A DNA stretch of 16,308 nucleotides from an uncultured Lachnospiraceae bacterium (GTDB taxonomy: Bacteria > Bacillota > Clostridia > Lachnospirales > Lachnospiraceae), in the NCBI GenBank assembly GCA_937877165.1, contig CALEFO010000157.1:1-16308 (forward strand). The letters are read 5' to 3'. Shown here piece by piece: positions 8,674-16,065 of the stretch; within the stretch, counting starts at the first letter, position 1, and each line of letters opens with the position of its first letter. The position numbers and the translations under genes were made by a program. Under the pieces are notes generated by a model. The model ran no database searches, was not told the origin of the DNA, and saw only the letters and a program-made list of their open reading frames with translations.

Positions 8674-9558
8674 ATGGACAATCAGGGTCGAATCATCTTA
8701 TTTTCCGGAAGGACGGAGGGACTTTCTGCAGAGGAGGCCGGGTGGAACAGCAGCTTTTCCATGCAGACCCGTCATTTTCACAGCGAGCTGGAATTGTATT
8801 TCCTGATGGAAGGGGAACGATATTATTTCGTGGATCAGAATACCTACCATATGGTTCCGCATACTGGGATTCTGATCGGGAAAAACCGTATCCACAAGAC
8901 CAGTGAATGTCCGGAGAATCCGGCGCACCGGCGGTTTCTTCTGGAGTACGGACAGACCCATTACGATCTTCTGCTGAGAGGACTGGGCTATCCTGGCTTT
9001 GAAGCCATTGGGACTGAGCTTTCCGGACCGGTCTGCTTCGAAGAAAAGGAGTGGGAAAGGATATGTCTTCTGATCTCGGAGCTTAAGACGAGCATGGGTG
9101 CCGGGGAGGAACATTCCTCTATCATCCTGAAGGGAATGGAGCTTCTGGATTTCTATGTGGTCTGTGCAGGCCGAAGGAGGTCGGCAAGTAGCAAACAAGA
9201 GGCGGGAGAGCTCCAGGGAAAGGGAACAGAGCGGATTCATCAGATCATTGATGAGATTGCGCAATATCTCCAGCAGCACTGCAGTGAAAGCATCCGTCTG
9301 GATGATCTTTCCGCAAGGTTCTACATCAGCAGATCCAGAATGACCAGTATGTTCAAGCAAATCACGGGTTTTACGGTGATCGAATATCTGTCCTTTGTCC
9401 GGGTGCAGAAGGCAGAAAGGCTGCTGCGGGAAACGAATCTTTCGATCACGGAGATTGCCGGCGAAATGGGCTTTGGAAATGTGACCTATTTCGAACGGGT
9501 CTTTCGGACGGCGACGGGGCATTCTCCCCTGCAGTATCGGAAAAAGAAACAGATATAA
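8674..9558 (+). CDS. AraC-family regulator with N-terminal cupin-like sensor
   Basis: 294 aa from ATG 8674. A GTG at 8662 in the same frame would add four residues, and GGGGTGG lies between the two, so the choice is not certain. The N-terminal half has the cupin-type sugar-binding look of AraC regulators (TRHFHSELELYFLMEGERYYF at about residues 32-52). Residues ~190-290 form two helix-turn-helix motifs, with the second reading ITEIAGEMGFGNVTYFERVF followed by TGHSPLQYRKK. It is a one-component cytoplasmic regulator, different from the YesN-like protein. Its place between the importer and the GH4 gene suggests that it responds to an intracellular sugar product and controls one or both. The effector is unknown. 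Confidence 0.88.
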   Translation: MDNQGRIILFSGRTEGLSAEEAGWNSSFSMQTRHFHSELELYFLMEGERYYFVDQNTYHMVPHTGILIGKNRIHKTSECPENPAHRRFLLEYGQTHYDLLLRGLGYPGFEAIGTELSGPVCFEEKEWERICLLISELKTSMGAGEEHSSIILKGMELLDFYVVCAGRRRSASSKQEAGELQGKGTERIHQIIDEIAQYLQQHCSESIRLDDLSARFYISRSRMTSMFKQITGFTVIEYLSFVRVQKAERLLRETNLSITEIAGEMGFGNVTYFERVFRTATGHSPLQYRKKKQI

Positions 9559-9576
9559 ACCTGATAAGATAAGAAA

Positions 9577-9605
9577 TTCACAATATAGACCGATTATTGT
9601 AGTAT
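9577..9605 (+). promoter_or_regulatory. Predicted promoter of the GH4 gene
   Basis: TTCACA (-35, 9577-9582), a 17-bp spacer and TAGTAT (-10, 9600-9605) lie in the 193-bp gap after the AraC gene. TATTAT slightly further on is an alternative -10. The GH4 gene therefore probably has its own start of transcription, with a leader of about 140 nt. Confidence 0.45.
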
Positions 9606-9693
9606 TATGCTTCTAAACAAGATATCCTGTTCCACATAGAAGCGCACCATGACAGTTTACCATTAAGGCAGTTGGATGAAGAACCGCCAGCAG

Positions 9694-9706
9694 GAATGCG
9701 GCATTC
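9694..9706. promoter_or_regulatory. Possible operator palindrome before GH4 gene
   Basis: GAATGC-G-GCATTC is a 13-bp palindrome, with weaker matching continuing outward. It lies about 90 bp downstream of the predicted promoter and 45 bp upstream of the GH4 start. The centre is too short for an RNA hairpin loop, so a protein-binding site is the more natural reading. Confidence 0.25.
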
Positions 9707-9751
9707 TGTGTGGTGATAAGGCGACCCGCAGGGGCAGCAAAGGGGGTACTT

Positions 9752-11155
9752 ATGAATTACAAGGACAATAAAGTGACAGATTTGAAGATTGCCTACATTG
9801 GAGGAGGATCCAGAGGCTGGGCATGGACCCTGATGACGGATCTTGCACAGGAGGATCAGATTTCCGGTGAGGTGCGGCTGTATGATCTGGATCAGAAGGC
9901 TGCTGAGGTGAACAAGAAGATCGGAAATCATCTGATGAGCAGGGAAGAGGCGAAGGGAGACTGGAGGTTTGAAGTGTACCCGACTCTGGAGAGTGCACTG
10001 ACAGGCTGCGACTTTGTCATTATCTCCATTCTGCCCGGCACTTTCGATGAGATGGAATCGGATGTTCATCTGCCGGAGCGCGTTGGCTGCTATCAGTCCG
10101 TTGGAGATACGGCGGGCCCGGGAGGAATCATCCGTGCGCTCCGAACCCTTCCGATGTATGTGGAGATCGCAGAGGCGATCCGGGACTTCTGCCCGGAGGC
10201 GTGGGTCATCAACTACACGAATCCGATGTCTCTTTGCGTGAAAATGCTGTACTATGTATTCCCCGGGATCAAGGCATTCGGCTGCTGCCACGAGGTATTC
10301 GGTACGCAGAAGATGCTGCAGGGAATTTATGAGAAGGAAACCGGCGACAAGGTCGATGACTGGCACAACATTCTTGTAAATGTAACCGGCATCAATCACT
10401 TTACCTGGTTTTCCAGCGCCTCCTACAAGGGAGTGGATCTCTTCCCGGTTTACCGGCACTATATTGAGAACCATTTCGAGGAAGGCTTTGAAGCTAAGGA
10501 CAACGGCTGGCTGAATTCCCATTTCCTCTGCGCCCACCGGGTGAAAATGGATCTGTTCAACAAATACGGCTGGATTGCGGCAGCAGGTGACCGCCATCTT
10601 GCGGAATTCATGCCCGGGGATACCTACCTGAAGGATCCGGATACCGTTCATGCATGGAAGTATGATCTGACTCCGGTTTCCTGGAGAAAGGAAGAGCTGA
10701 AGGAGAGACTGGAGCGTGCACAAAGGCTCGAGGAAGGCAAGGAGGAGATTAAGCTCGAGGCGACCGGTGAGGAGGGAACTCTTCTCATCAAGGCACTCTG
10801 CGGTCTGACACGTGTGGTGGCCAATGTGAACATTCCGAACACGGCGCTTCAGATCCCGAATCTTCCTGCGGATGCGGTCGTGGAGACGAATGCGGTCTTT
10901 GAAAGGGATCACATTCATCCCATTGCTGCCGGACCGATCAAGCGGGATATCTATGATCTTGTGATTCCGCATGTGGAAAATCATGAGAGAACCCTGCGGG
11001 CATCCCTTACCTGCGACCGGGATCTTGTGGTGGAGGCATTCCTGCATGATCCGAACTACAGTGCCAAGTGCAAGGATCCGGAGGTAACCCGGAAGCTTGT
11101 GGATGACATGATTGCGAATACGATGAAATATCTTCCGGACGGATGGAAGAAGTAA
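9752..11155 (+). CDS. lplD: GH4 alpha-galacturonidase (LplD-like)
   Basis: 467 aa. ATG 9752 was chosen because AGGGGG (9741-9746) precedes it; the frame opens earlier at 9710 without a ribosome site. The N-terminal Rossmann motif IAYIGGGSRGWAW (residues 13-25) binds NAD. Other GH4 landmarks are NYTNPM (154-159), CHEV (179-182), GINHFTW (213-219) and AAGDRHLAEFMPG. GH4 enzymes cleave by an NAD-dependent oxidation/elimination route with a divalent metal held by the Cys-His of this motif, and the CHEV form is the hallmark of the alpha-galacturonidase branch. It should split di- or oligogalacturonate in the cytoplasm, giving galacturonate. It complements the intracellular GH28 enzyme. A strong terminator follows. 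Confidence 0.9.
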   Translation: MNYKDNKVTDLKIAYIGGGSRGWAWTLMTDLAQEDQISGEVRLYDLDQKAAEVNKKIGNHLMSREEAKGDWRFEVYPTLESALTGCDFVIISILPGTFDEMESDVHLPERVGCYQSVGDTAGPGGIIRALRTLPMYVEIAEAIRDFCPEAWVINYTNPMSLCVKMLYYVFPGIKAFGCCHEVFGTQKMLQGIYEKETGDKVDDWHNILVNVTGINHFTWFSSASYKGVDLFPVYRHYIENHFEEGFEAKDNGWLNSHFLCAHRVKMDLFNKYGWIAAAGDRHLAEFMPGDTYLKDPDTVHAWKYDLTPVSWRKEELKERLERAQRLEEGKEEIKLEATGEEGTLLIKALCGLTRVVANVNIPNTALQIPNLPADAVVETNAVFERDHIHPIAAGPIKRDIYDLVIPHVENHERTLRASLTCDRDLVVEAFLHDPNYSAKCKDPEVTRKLVDDMIANTMKYLPDGWKK

Positions 11156-11182
11156 CATAAAGTAGGGAACCATTGGAAATGG

Positions 11183-11230
11183 AAAAGCTGCGCGTCCTGG
11201 CTTACGGCCAGGACGCGCAGCTTTTTTTTT
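11183..11230. terminator. Bidirectional terminator between convergent GH4 and PP-loop genes
   Basis: AAAAGCTGCGCGTCCTGGC pairs with GCCAGGACGCGCAGCTTTT around a 5-nt loop, followed by a long T-run on the plus strand. The A-run on the 5' side gives a T-run on the minus strand, so it can end transcription of both the GH4 gene and the convergent gene that stops at 11242. Confidence 0.92.
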
Positions 11231-11241
11231 ATGATGGTGCA

Positions 11242-12459
11242 TCAGGAGCCGGAACCTGGGCCGGGTGCAGGAGCCGAGTCATATTTCTCGAGAAAGCTGT
11301 GATGCTGTCCGTCCTTTTTGTATCCGAGCAGCTTGTCGATGCTGACGTTCTCCGTCGCATGGAAGATGTTGCTCTCAATCATCGGATTGCTTTTTTTCAG
11401 CTCGGCAATGATGCGCTTGGTTTCCATCCGCTTGTGGCCCGTGCGGGAGGAGTCCCCGCTGTCCGGCGTCACCGCACAGGTTGTGCAGGTGTCGGTGAAG
11501 TGGCAGGCACACTGGATGAAGTGCAGATGATTTTCGTCTCTCCAGGCCTTGATGTCATCCTCCCGGATGAAGTAGAGTGGGCGGATCAGCTCCATCCCGT
11601 CGAAATTAGTGCTCCGAAGCCTTGGCAGCATCGCTTCCCATTGTCCGGAATACAGCATACCCATAAAGGCTGTCTCGATCACATCATCATAGTGATGTCC
11701 GAGAGCAATCTTGTTGCAGCCAAGCTCCTTCGCCTTCTTATATAAATAGCCGCGGCGCATGCGGGCACAAAGGTAGCAGGGCGAGGACTTCATCTGATAG
11801 ACGGTATCAAAGATCGTCGTCTCGAAAAAGGTCAGAGGGATCCCGAGAAGCTCGGCGTTGCTCTCAATAATATGCCGGTTTGCTTCGTTGTAGCCGGGAT
11901 CCATGCACAGGAAAACAAGATCGAACCGGAACTGTCCATGCCGCTGGAACTCCTGGAAAAGCTTTGCCATGAGCATAGAATCCTTGCCGCCGGAGATGCA
12001 GACGGCAATTTTATCCCCGTTTTGAATCTGCTGATATTTGATGATGGCGCGTGCGAAGGGATTGAGCAGGTCGCGGTGAAAATGCCCCTTTTGCAGGGAG
12101 AGCTCGATTTTCTTTCGAAGCTCCGCATTCTGAGACTGCTTCGTAATCGCATGCAGGGCCCAGGCTCCGTACCCGCCGGAGAGACTCTGCGCGGGAAAAC
12201 CGAGATCCTGCAGCTCCTCGGCAAGGTCTCTTGTCACAGTGCCGTACTTGCAGTACAAGACGATGCGCTTATCCATGGAAAATGGTGACAGCGTCTTCCG
12301 TGAGGCATATTCGCGGACCTGGTCCGGGGAAAATAAAACACATCCTGGGATAAAACCGTGCTCATAATCACTTTTCTCTCTCGTGTCTACGAGAAGATAT
12401 TCATCAGGGCGAAGCTCGTCCAGCTCCGCGGGAGAAATTTCCAGAGGGAATTCTGTCAT
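11242..12459 (-). CDS. Rhodanese-TtcA-like PP-loop fusion (predicted tRNA/sulfur transfer enzyme)
   Basis: 405 aa. Residues ~8-105 are a rhodanese domain: YLLVDTREKSDYEHGFIPG, then the loop LYCKYGTVT with the candidate persulfide C70, ending SGGYGAWAL. Residues ~115-375 are a PP-loop ATPase of the TtcA/TilS group with SGGKDS at 156-161, PCYLC at 227-231 and IALGHHYDDVIET at 251-263. A second cysteine cluster, CAC...CTTC (317, 319, 325, 328), lies near the C-terminus. TtcA makes 2-thiocytidine in tRNA using an iron-sulfur cluster held by a CxxC pair and a further cysteine. By analogy the rhodanese half could hand sulfur to the PP-loop half. The target RNA is not known. GGAG sits 8 nt before the ATG. 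Confidence 0.85.
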   Translation of the reverse strand: MTEFPLEISPAELDELRPDEYLLVDTREKSDYEHGFIPGCVLFSPDQVREYASRKTLSPFSMDKRIVLYCKYGTVTRDLAEELQDLGFPAQSLSGGYGAWALHAITKQSQNAELRKKIELSLQKGHFHRDLLNPFARAIIKYQQIQNGDKIAVCISGGKDSMLMAKLFQEFQRHGQFRFDLVFLCMDPGYNEANRHIIESNAELLGIPLTFFETTIFDTVYQMKSSPCYLCARMRRGYLYKKAKELGCNKIALGHHYDDVIETAFMGMLYSGQWEAMLPRLRSTNFDGMELIRPLYFIREDDIKAWRDENHLHFIQCACHFTDTCTTCAVTPDSGDSSRTGHKRMETKRIIAELKKSNPMIESNIFHATENVSIDKLLGYKKDGQHHSFLEKYDSAPAPGPGSGS

Positions 12460-12504
12460 CGTGTCATCTCCAAATGCTTGAATGAAAGGATTGCAGCAGC
12501 TCTC

Positions 12505-12533
12505 ATTGTACTGACTTGCTGTATTTGCGTAAA
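12505..12533 (-). promoter_or_regulatory. Predicted promoter of the rhodanese-PP-loop gene
   Basis: Read on the minus strand: TTTACG (-35, 12533-12528), a 17-bp spacer and TACAAT (-10, 12510-12505). Transcription would start near 12498, about 40 nt before the ATG at 12459. Confidence 0.55.
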
Positions 12534-12781
12534 GTTATTTCCGCCGGAATCTGCGCTCTGGTCCGATGACTCCTCAGAATGGGCTGAAATTAGAAAGGCC
12601 AGGTGATCATACGGGAAAAATATTGTGCCTGCATGAGTAGTCCGGATGATCCTGAATGTGACGGATGCCTGTGTCAAGGGAGTGGCCCGCAGCAAATAGA
12701 AAAAATACTATACAAATCTTGAAATGCTTTTTGATCTATTTTTTTGCGTTCGTGCCCCTACCCTTTTTGAATGTAGTAGTG
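12534..12781. other. Non-coding stretch between divergent promoters
   Basis: This is the part of the 595-bp gap (12460-13054) between the minus-strand promoter and the nrdD promoter region. I see no gene with a ribosome site, no tRNA and no strong hairpin. The right half (from about 12690) becomes AT-rich as expected near a promoter. A 29-codon open frame at 12633-12722 was considered and not accepted. Confidence 0.5.
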
Positions 12782-12790
12782 TATGATAAT
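12782..12790 (+). promoter_or_regulatory. Candidate -10 region of the nrdDG operon
   Basis: TATGATAAT contains two overlapping -10-like hexamers. No good -35 hexamer is found at 16-18 bp; TTGAAT at 12767-12772 is too close. The site is 16 bp before the first NrdR-like box, so a repressor bound there would block early transcription. The leader to the nrdD ATG would be about 255 nt. Confidence 0.35.
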
Positions 12791-12805
12791 AGAGCATTTG
12801 ATGAA

Positions 12806-12853
12806 ACACAACATCTGGTAGAGCTTAACGGCGAAACGATCAATATTTTGTAT
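12806..12853 (+). promoter_or_regulatory. Tandem NrdR-box-like operator
   Basis: Two 16-bp sites resemble the NrdR consensus acaCwAtATaTwGtgt. Box 1 (12806-12821, core CAACATCTGGT) matches 8 of 11 core positions; box 2 (12838-12853, core CAATATTTTGT) matches 10 of 11. The gap is 16 bp, so equivalent bases are 32 bp apart, three helical turns, as in known NrdR operators. NrdR represses ribonucleotide reductase operons when dATP is plentiful. The sites are directly upstream of nrdD. Confidence 0.65.
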
Positions 12854-13054
12854 TTTCGATCAACAGCGGTTGACGGATAAAATTGTGCGGAATTTTTAGA
12901 GAATTCAAAATCCACACGATGACCTGTACAAAAACGCCGCTTTCACGTCAGAAAATCACAGGACACAACGAAAAGGGAAGAACAGACCAGAAGACATTTC
13001 GGAAGCAAAGGGGCGGCCGGAAGGATGGAAGCTGCGTCAAAAGGAGCAATACAT

Positions 13055-15286
13055 ATGGAAGCAAATGAAAATGTATCGGTGAAAACCAATGTCATCAAGA
13101 GAAACGGGCAGGAGGTCGATTTTGATATCGCGAAGATCGTCAATGCGATCAAGAAGGCGAATGCGGAGGTAAGCGGCATCTATCAGATGAATGACTACCA
13201 GATCAATGCCGTTGCGGACAACATTGCGAAGAAGGTACAGGCTTCCCCTCATGCCGTGAACGTGGAGGATATCCAGGACATGGTGGAAACCGGCATTATG
13301 GAGATGCGCGGCTATGAGGTCGCGCAGAAGTATGTCCGCTACCGTTATAAGAGAGAGATTTCGCGCAAGTCGAATACGACAGACAATGGAATCCTTGCCC
13401 TGATCAACCAGCAGAATGAGGAGGTGAAGCAGGAGAATTCCAACAAGAATCCTGTCATCAATTCCACGCAGCGCGACTACATGGCGGGCGAGGTGTCGAA
13501 GGATCTGACGAAGCGTGTTCTTCTGCCTGAGGATATTGTGAAGGCCCACGAGGAGGGCATCATTCACTTTCATGATTCGGATTATTACGCGCAGAAGGAG
13601 CACAACTGCGATCTCATCAATCTGGAGGACATGCTGCAGAATGGAACCGTCATCAGTGAGACTCTGATCGAGAAGCCGCACAGCTTTTTTACGGCCTGCA
13701 ATGTCACCACACAGATTGTGGCGCAGGTTGCATCCAATCAGTATGGCGGACAGTCGTTCACGCTTTCCCATTTGGCCCCCTTTGTAGATGTCTCCCGCAA
13801 GAAGCTGACGAAGCAGGTGATGGAGGAGCGGAAGCTCACCGGTGAGACGCTGGATCCGGAGATCATCAGCAAGATTGTAGAGACGCGTCTTGGCGAAGAG
13901 ATCAAGTCCGGAATTCAGACCATTCAGTATCAGCTGATTACGCTGATGACGTGTAATGGGCAGGCTCCTTTCGTGACGATGTTCATGTATCTCGATGAGG
14001 TTCCGGAGGGACAGACGAGAGATGATCTTGCCAGAATCATTCGCGAGGTTCTGCTGCAGAGAATGCAGGGCGTCAAGAATGAAAAGGGTGTCTGGATCAC
14101 ACCGGCCTTCCCGAAGCTGATCTATGTCCTGGATGAGGACAACATTCATCCGGGTTCGAAATATTATTCGCTGACTGAGCTGGCGGCGAAGTGCACGGCG
14201 AAACGGATGGTTCCGGATTATATCTCCGCGAAGAAAATGAAGGAATACAAGAACGGCGATGTCTATCCCTGCATGGGATGCCGTTCGTTCCTGACACCGG
14301 ACACAGAGGGGCTTGGTCCGAACGGGAAGCACAAGTATTACGGCCGCTTCAATCAGGGCGTAGTTACGATCAATCTGGTGGATGTAGCCTGCTCGTCCTA
14401 CGGCGACATGGATGCGTTCTGGAAGATTTTTGATGAGAGACTGGAGCTGTGCCACCGGGCACTGCGCTGCCGCCATGAGAGACTTCTCGGAACGGTTTCG
14501 GATGTTGCTCCGATTCTGTGGCAGTACGGCGCACTGGCAAGACTGAAGAAGGGCGAGAAGATCGACCGCCTTCTGTACAATAATTATTCCACCATCAGCC
14601 TTGGCTATGCCGGCCTGTATGAGATGTGCATGCGGATGCTGGGCGTTTCGCACACGGATCCGAAGGGCAAGGAGTTCGCTCTGCAGGTCATGCAGCATCT
14701 GAACGACAAGTGCGCTGAGTGGAGAAAGGCGGAGAACATCAGCTATTCCCTTTACGGAACGCCGATGGAATCGACCACCTACAAGTTCGCGAAGTGCCTG
14801 CAGAAGCGGTTCGGTATCATCAAGGACGTGACGGATCACAACTACATCACGAACAGCTATCATGTCAATGTGCGTGAGAATATTGATGCGTTCACGAAGC
14901 TCCGCTTTGAGGCGGACTTCCAGAAGCTCTCTCCGGGCGGAGCCATCAGCTATGTGGAGGTTCCGAACATGCAGAACAACATCCCGGCGGTTCTGTCCGT
15001 GATGCAGTACATCTATGACAACATCATGTATGCGGAGCTGAACACCAAGTCTGACTACTGCGAGGTATGCGGCTATGACGGTGAAATCCGCATCGTGGAG
15101 GACGAGAACGGCAAGCTCGTCTGGGAATGCCCGAACTGTGGGAACCGCGATCAGAGCAAGATGAGCGTAGCGCGCCGTACCTGCGGCTACATCGGAACGC
15201 AGTTCTGGAACCAGGGCCGCACCCAGGAGATCAAGGACCGCGTCCTGCATCTGTCCAACAAGAGCTTCGGCACAGATGAAAAATAA
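13055..15286 (+). CDS. nrdD: Anaerobic ribonucleoside-triphosphate reductase (class III), large subunit
   Basis: 743 aa from ATG 13055, preceded by AAGGAG (13041-13046) at 8-nt spacing. An ATG at 13025 in the same frame has GGAAGG touching it and is less likely. The first ~95 residues are an ATP-cone allosteric domain (NVIKRNGQEVDFDIAKIVNA). The long catalytic barrel follows. The C-terminus has a zinc site (CEVCG ... CPNCG) and the glycyl radical loop RRTCGYIGTQFW with the radical-bearing glycine at G711. The enzyme makes deoxynucleotides from NTPs without oxygen, using formate or another reductant. The radical is made by NrdG, encoded next. This marks the organism as capable of anaerobic growth. 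All diagnostic motifs are intact. Confidence 0.97.
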   Translation: MEANENVSVKTNVIKRNGQEVDFDIAKIVNAIKKANAEVSGIYQMNDYQINAVADNIAKKVQASPHAVNVEDIQDMVETGIMEMRGYEVAQKYVRYRYKREISRKSNTTDNGILALINQQNEEVKQENSNKNPVINSTQRDYMAGEVSKDLTKRVLLPEDIVKAHEEGIIHFHDSDYYAQKEHNCDLINLEDMLQNGTVISETLIEKPHSFFTACNVTTQIVAQVASNQYGGQSFTLSHLAPFVDVSRKKLTKQVMEERKLTGETLDPEIISKIVETRLGEEIKSGIQTIQYQLITLMTCNGQAPFVTMFMYLDEVPEGQTRDDLARIIREVLLQRMQGVKNEKGVWITPAFPKLIYVLDEDNIHPGSKYYSLTELAAKCTAKRMVPDYISAKKMKEYKNGDVYPCMGCRSFLTPDTEGLGPNGKHKYYGRFNQGVVTINLVDVACSSYGDMDAFWKIFDERLELCHRALRCRHERLLGTVSDVAPILWQYGALARLKKGEKIDRLLYNNYSTISLGYAGLYEMCMRMLGVSHTDPKGKEFALQVMQHLNDKCAEWRKAENISYSLYGTPMESTTYKFAKCLQKRFGIIKDVTDHNYITNSYHVNVRENIDAFTKLRFEADFQKLSPGGAISYVEVPNMQNNIPAVLSVMQYIYDNIMYAELNTKSDYCEVCGYDGEIRIVEDENGKLVWECPNCGNRDQSKMSVARRTCGYIGTQFWNQGRTQEIKDRVLHLSNKSFGTDEK

Positions 15287-15313
15287 AAAAAATGTTTTTT
15301 TAAAATGAACAAT

Positions 15314-15350
15314 ATAAATCCGTCGGCGGCTGGGCTGTCGGCGGATTTAT
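15314..15350 (+). ncRNA. Stem-loop 1 of nrdD-nrdG spacer
   Basis: A 14-bp stem (two G-U pairs) is formed by 15314-15327 and 15337-15350 with a 9-nt loop. It starts 27 nt after the nrdD stop. No T-run follows, so it is not a normal terminator. It may protect the nrdD message end or reduce transcription into nrdG. Typed as ncRNA only because it is an RNA structure. Confidence 0.5.
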
Positions 15351-15361
15351 CATGATGAAGA

Positions 15362-15486
15362 GCCGCAGACGATCTGCGGCAAGGGGGAGATTTGGAAGTG
15401 ACATCGATATGTCACTTCCAAACAGCAGCATCGGTGCTGGCGCACCGGCTGCCACGTTCGGCAAAACCGCCTTCGCGGTTTTTGCC
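15362..15486. repeat. Composite hairpin element, copy C (four tandem stem-loops)
   Basis: Four stem-loops in a row: GCCGCAGA-CGA-TCTGCGGC (15362-15380); a perfect 14-bp inverted repeat TTTGGAAGTGACAT with loop CGAT (15391-15422); GCAGC plus CGGTGC paired with GCACCG plus GCTGC (15425-15452, 2-nt bulge); and GGCAAAACCGC-CTTC-GCGGTTTTTGCC (15460-15486, one bulged T). The first two match the modules of copy A at 19-55 in order and orientation. 15447-15470 matches copy B. The last hairpin ends 3 nt before the nrdG ribosome site, so it could affect nrdG translation. Confidence 0.65.
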
Positions 15487-15502
15487 TCAGGGAGGTATAA
15501 AA

Positions 15503-16033
15503 ATGCATGTAGGAGAAATCATGACGGCGGACTGCGCCAACGGAATCGGAATGCGGGTGACGGTCTTCGTCTCCGGATGCCGGAACCATTGCCCCGGCTG
15601 TTTCCAGCCGGAAACATGGGACTTCGATTACGGAAAGCTGTATACGCCGGAAATGGAGGATGAAATTATTCGAGAGCTGTCGCATCCTTACTATGATGGC
15701 TTGACGCTTCTTGGCGGTGATCCGATGGAGGAGAGCAATCAGGAGGGCTTACTTCCTCTCCTGCAGCGAATTCACAGAGAACTCCCGGAGAAGAACATCT
15801 GGGCATATACCGGCTATCTTTATGACCGTGACCTGGTACCCGGAGGGAAAAAGTACGTGGAAGGCATCACAGATCCGTATCTGGATCTCATTGATGTGCT
15901 GGTGGACGGACCGTTCATTGAAGCGAAGAAGCAGATCACGCTGAACTTCCGCGGATCGTCCAATCAGAGGATCATTGATTTGAAGGAAACGAGAAGGACG
16001 GGAAAGATCGTCCTGGATCCACTGAACAACTGA
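15503..16033 (+). CDS. nrdG: Anaerobic ribonucleotide reductase activating protein (radical SAM)
   Basis: 176 aa from ATG 15503, with GGGAGG at 15490-15495. The frame is open earlier but only through the hairpin spacer. The radical-SAM motif CRNHCPGC (C26, C30, C33) holds the 4Fe-4S cluster; LLGGDPME (about residues 69-76) is the S-adenosylmethionine-contacting motif, and the N-terminal ADCANGIGMRVTVFVSGC is standard for NrdG. It reduces SAM and abstracts hydrogen from NrdD G711, creating the glycyl radical. Size is normal for the family. It is separated from nrdD by an unusually structured 216-bp spacer, so the two may be expressed at different levels despite their shared function. Confidence 0.96.
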   Translation: MHVGEIMTADCANGIGMRVTVFVSGCRNHCPGCFQPETWDFDYGKLYTPEMEDEIIRELSHPYYDGLTLLGGDPMEESNQEGLLPLLQRIHRELPEKNIWAYTGYLYDRDLVPGGKKYVEGITDPYLDLIDVLVDGPFIEAKKQITLNFRGSSNQRIIDLKETRRTGKIVLDPLNN

Positions 16034-16065
16034 AATGCAATCTGTAGAACAAATGAACATGGTAT

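Noticed and set aside
9605..11242. Long open frame on the minus strand opposite the GH4 gene
   Set aside because: Antisense to a clear GH4 enzyme; it also runs through the shared terminator, and its sequence is low in recognisable structure.
12633..12722. 29-codon open frame with a CDGCLC cysteine cluster before nrdD
   Set aside because: No ribosome site, and it ends in the AT-rich promoter area; too short to accept without conservation data.
13037..15250. Very long open frame on the minus strand opposite nrdD
   Set aside because: nrdD motifs are intact on the plus strand; the reverse frame is a shadow of its codon bias, has no recognisable domain and no ribosome site.
15314..15350. Hairpin after nrdD considered as an intrinsic terminator
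   Set aside because: The stem is strong but no T-run follows on either strand; the T-run at about 15294-15301 lies before the hairpin, not after it.
15362..15486. Tandem hairpins considered as a CRISPR array or riboswitch
   Set aside because: The stems differ from each other, there is no repeat-spacer periodicity, and no known aptamer core was recognised.
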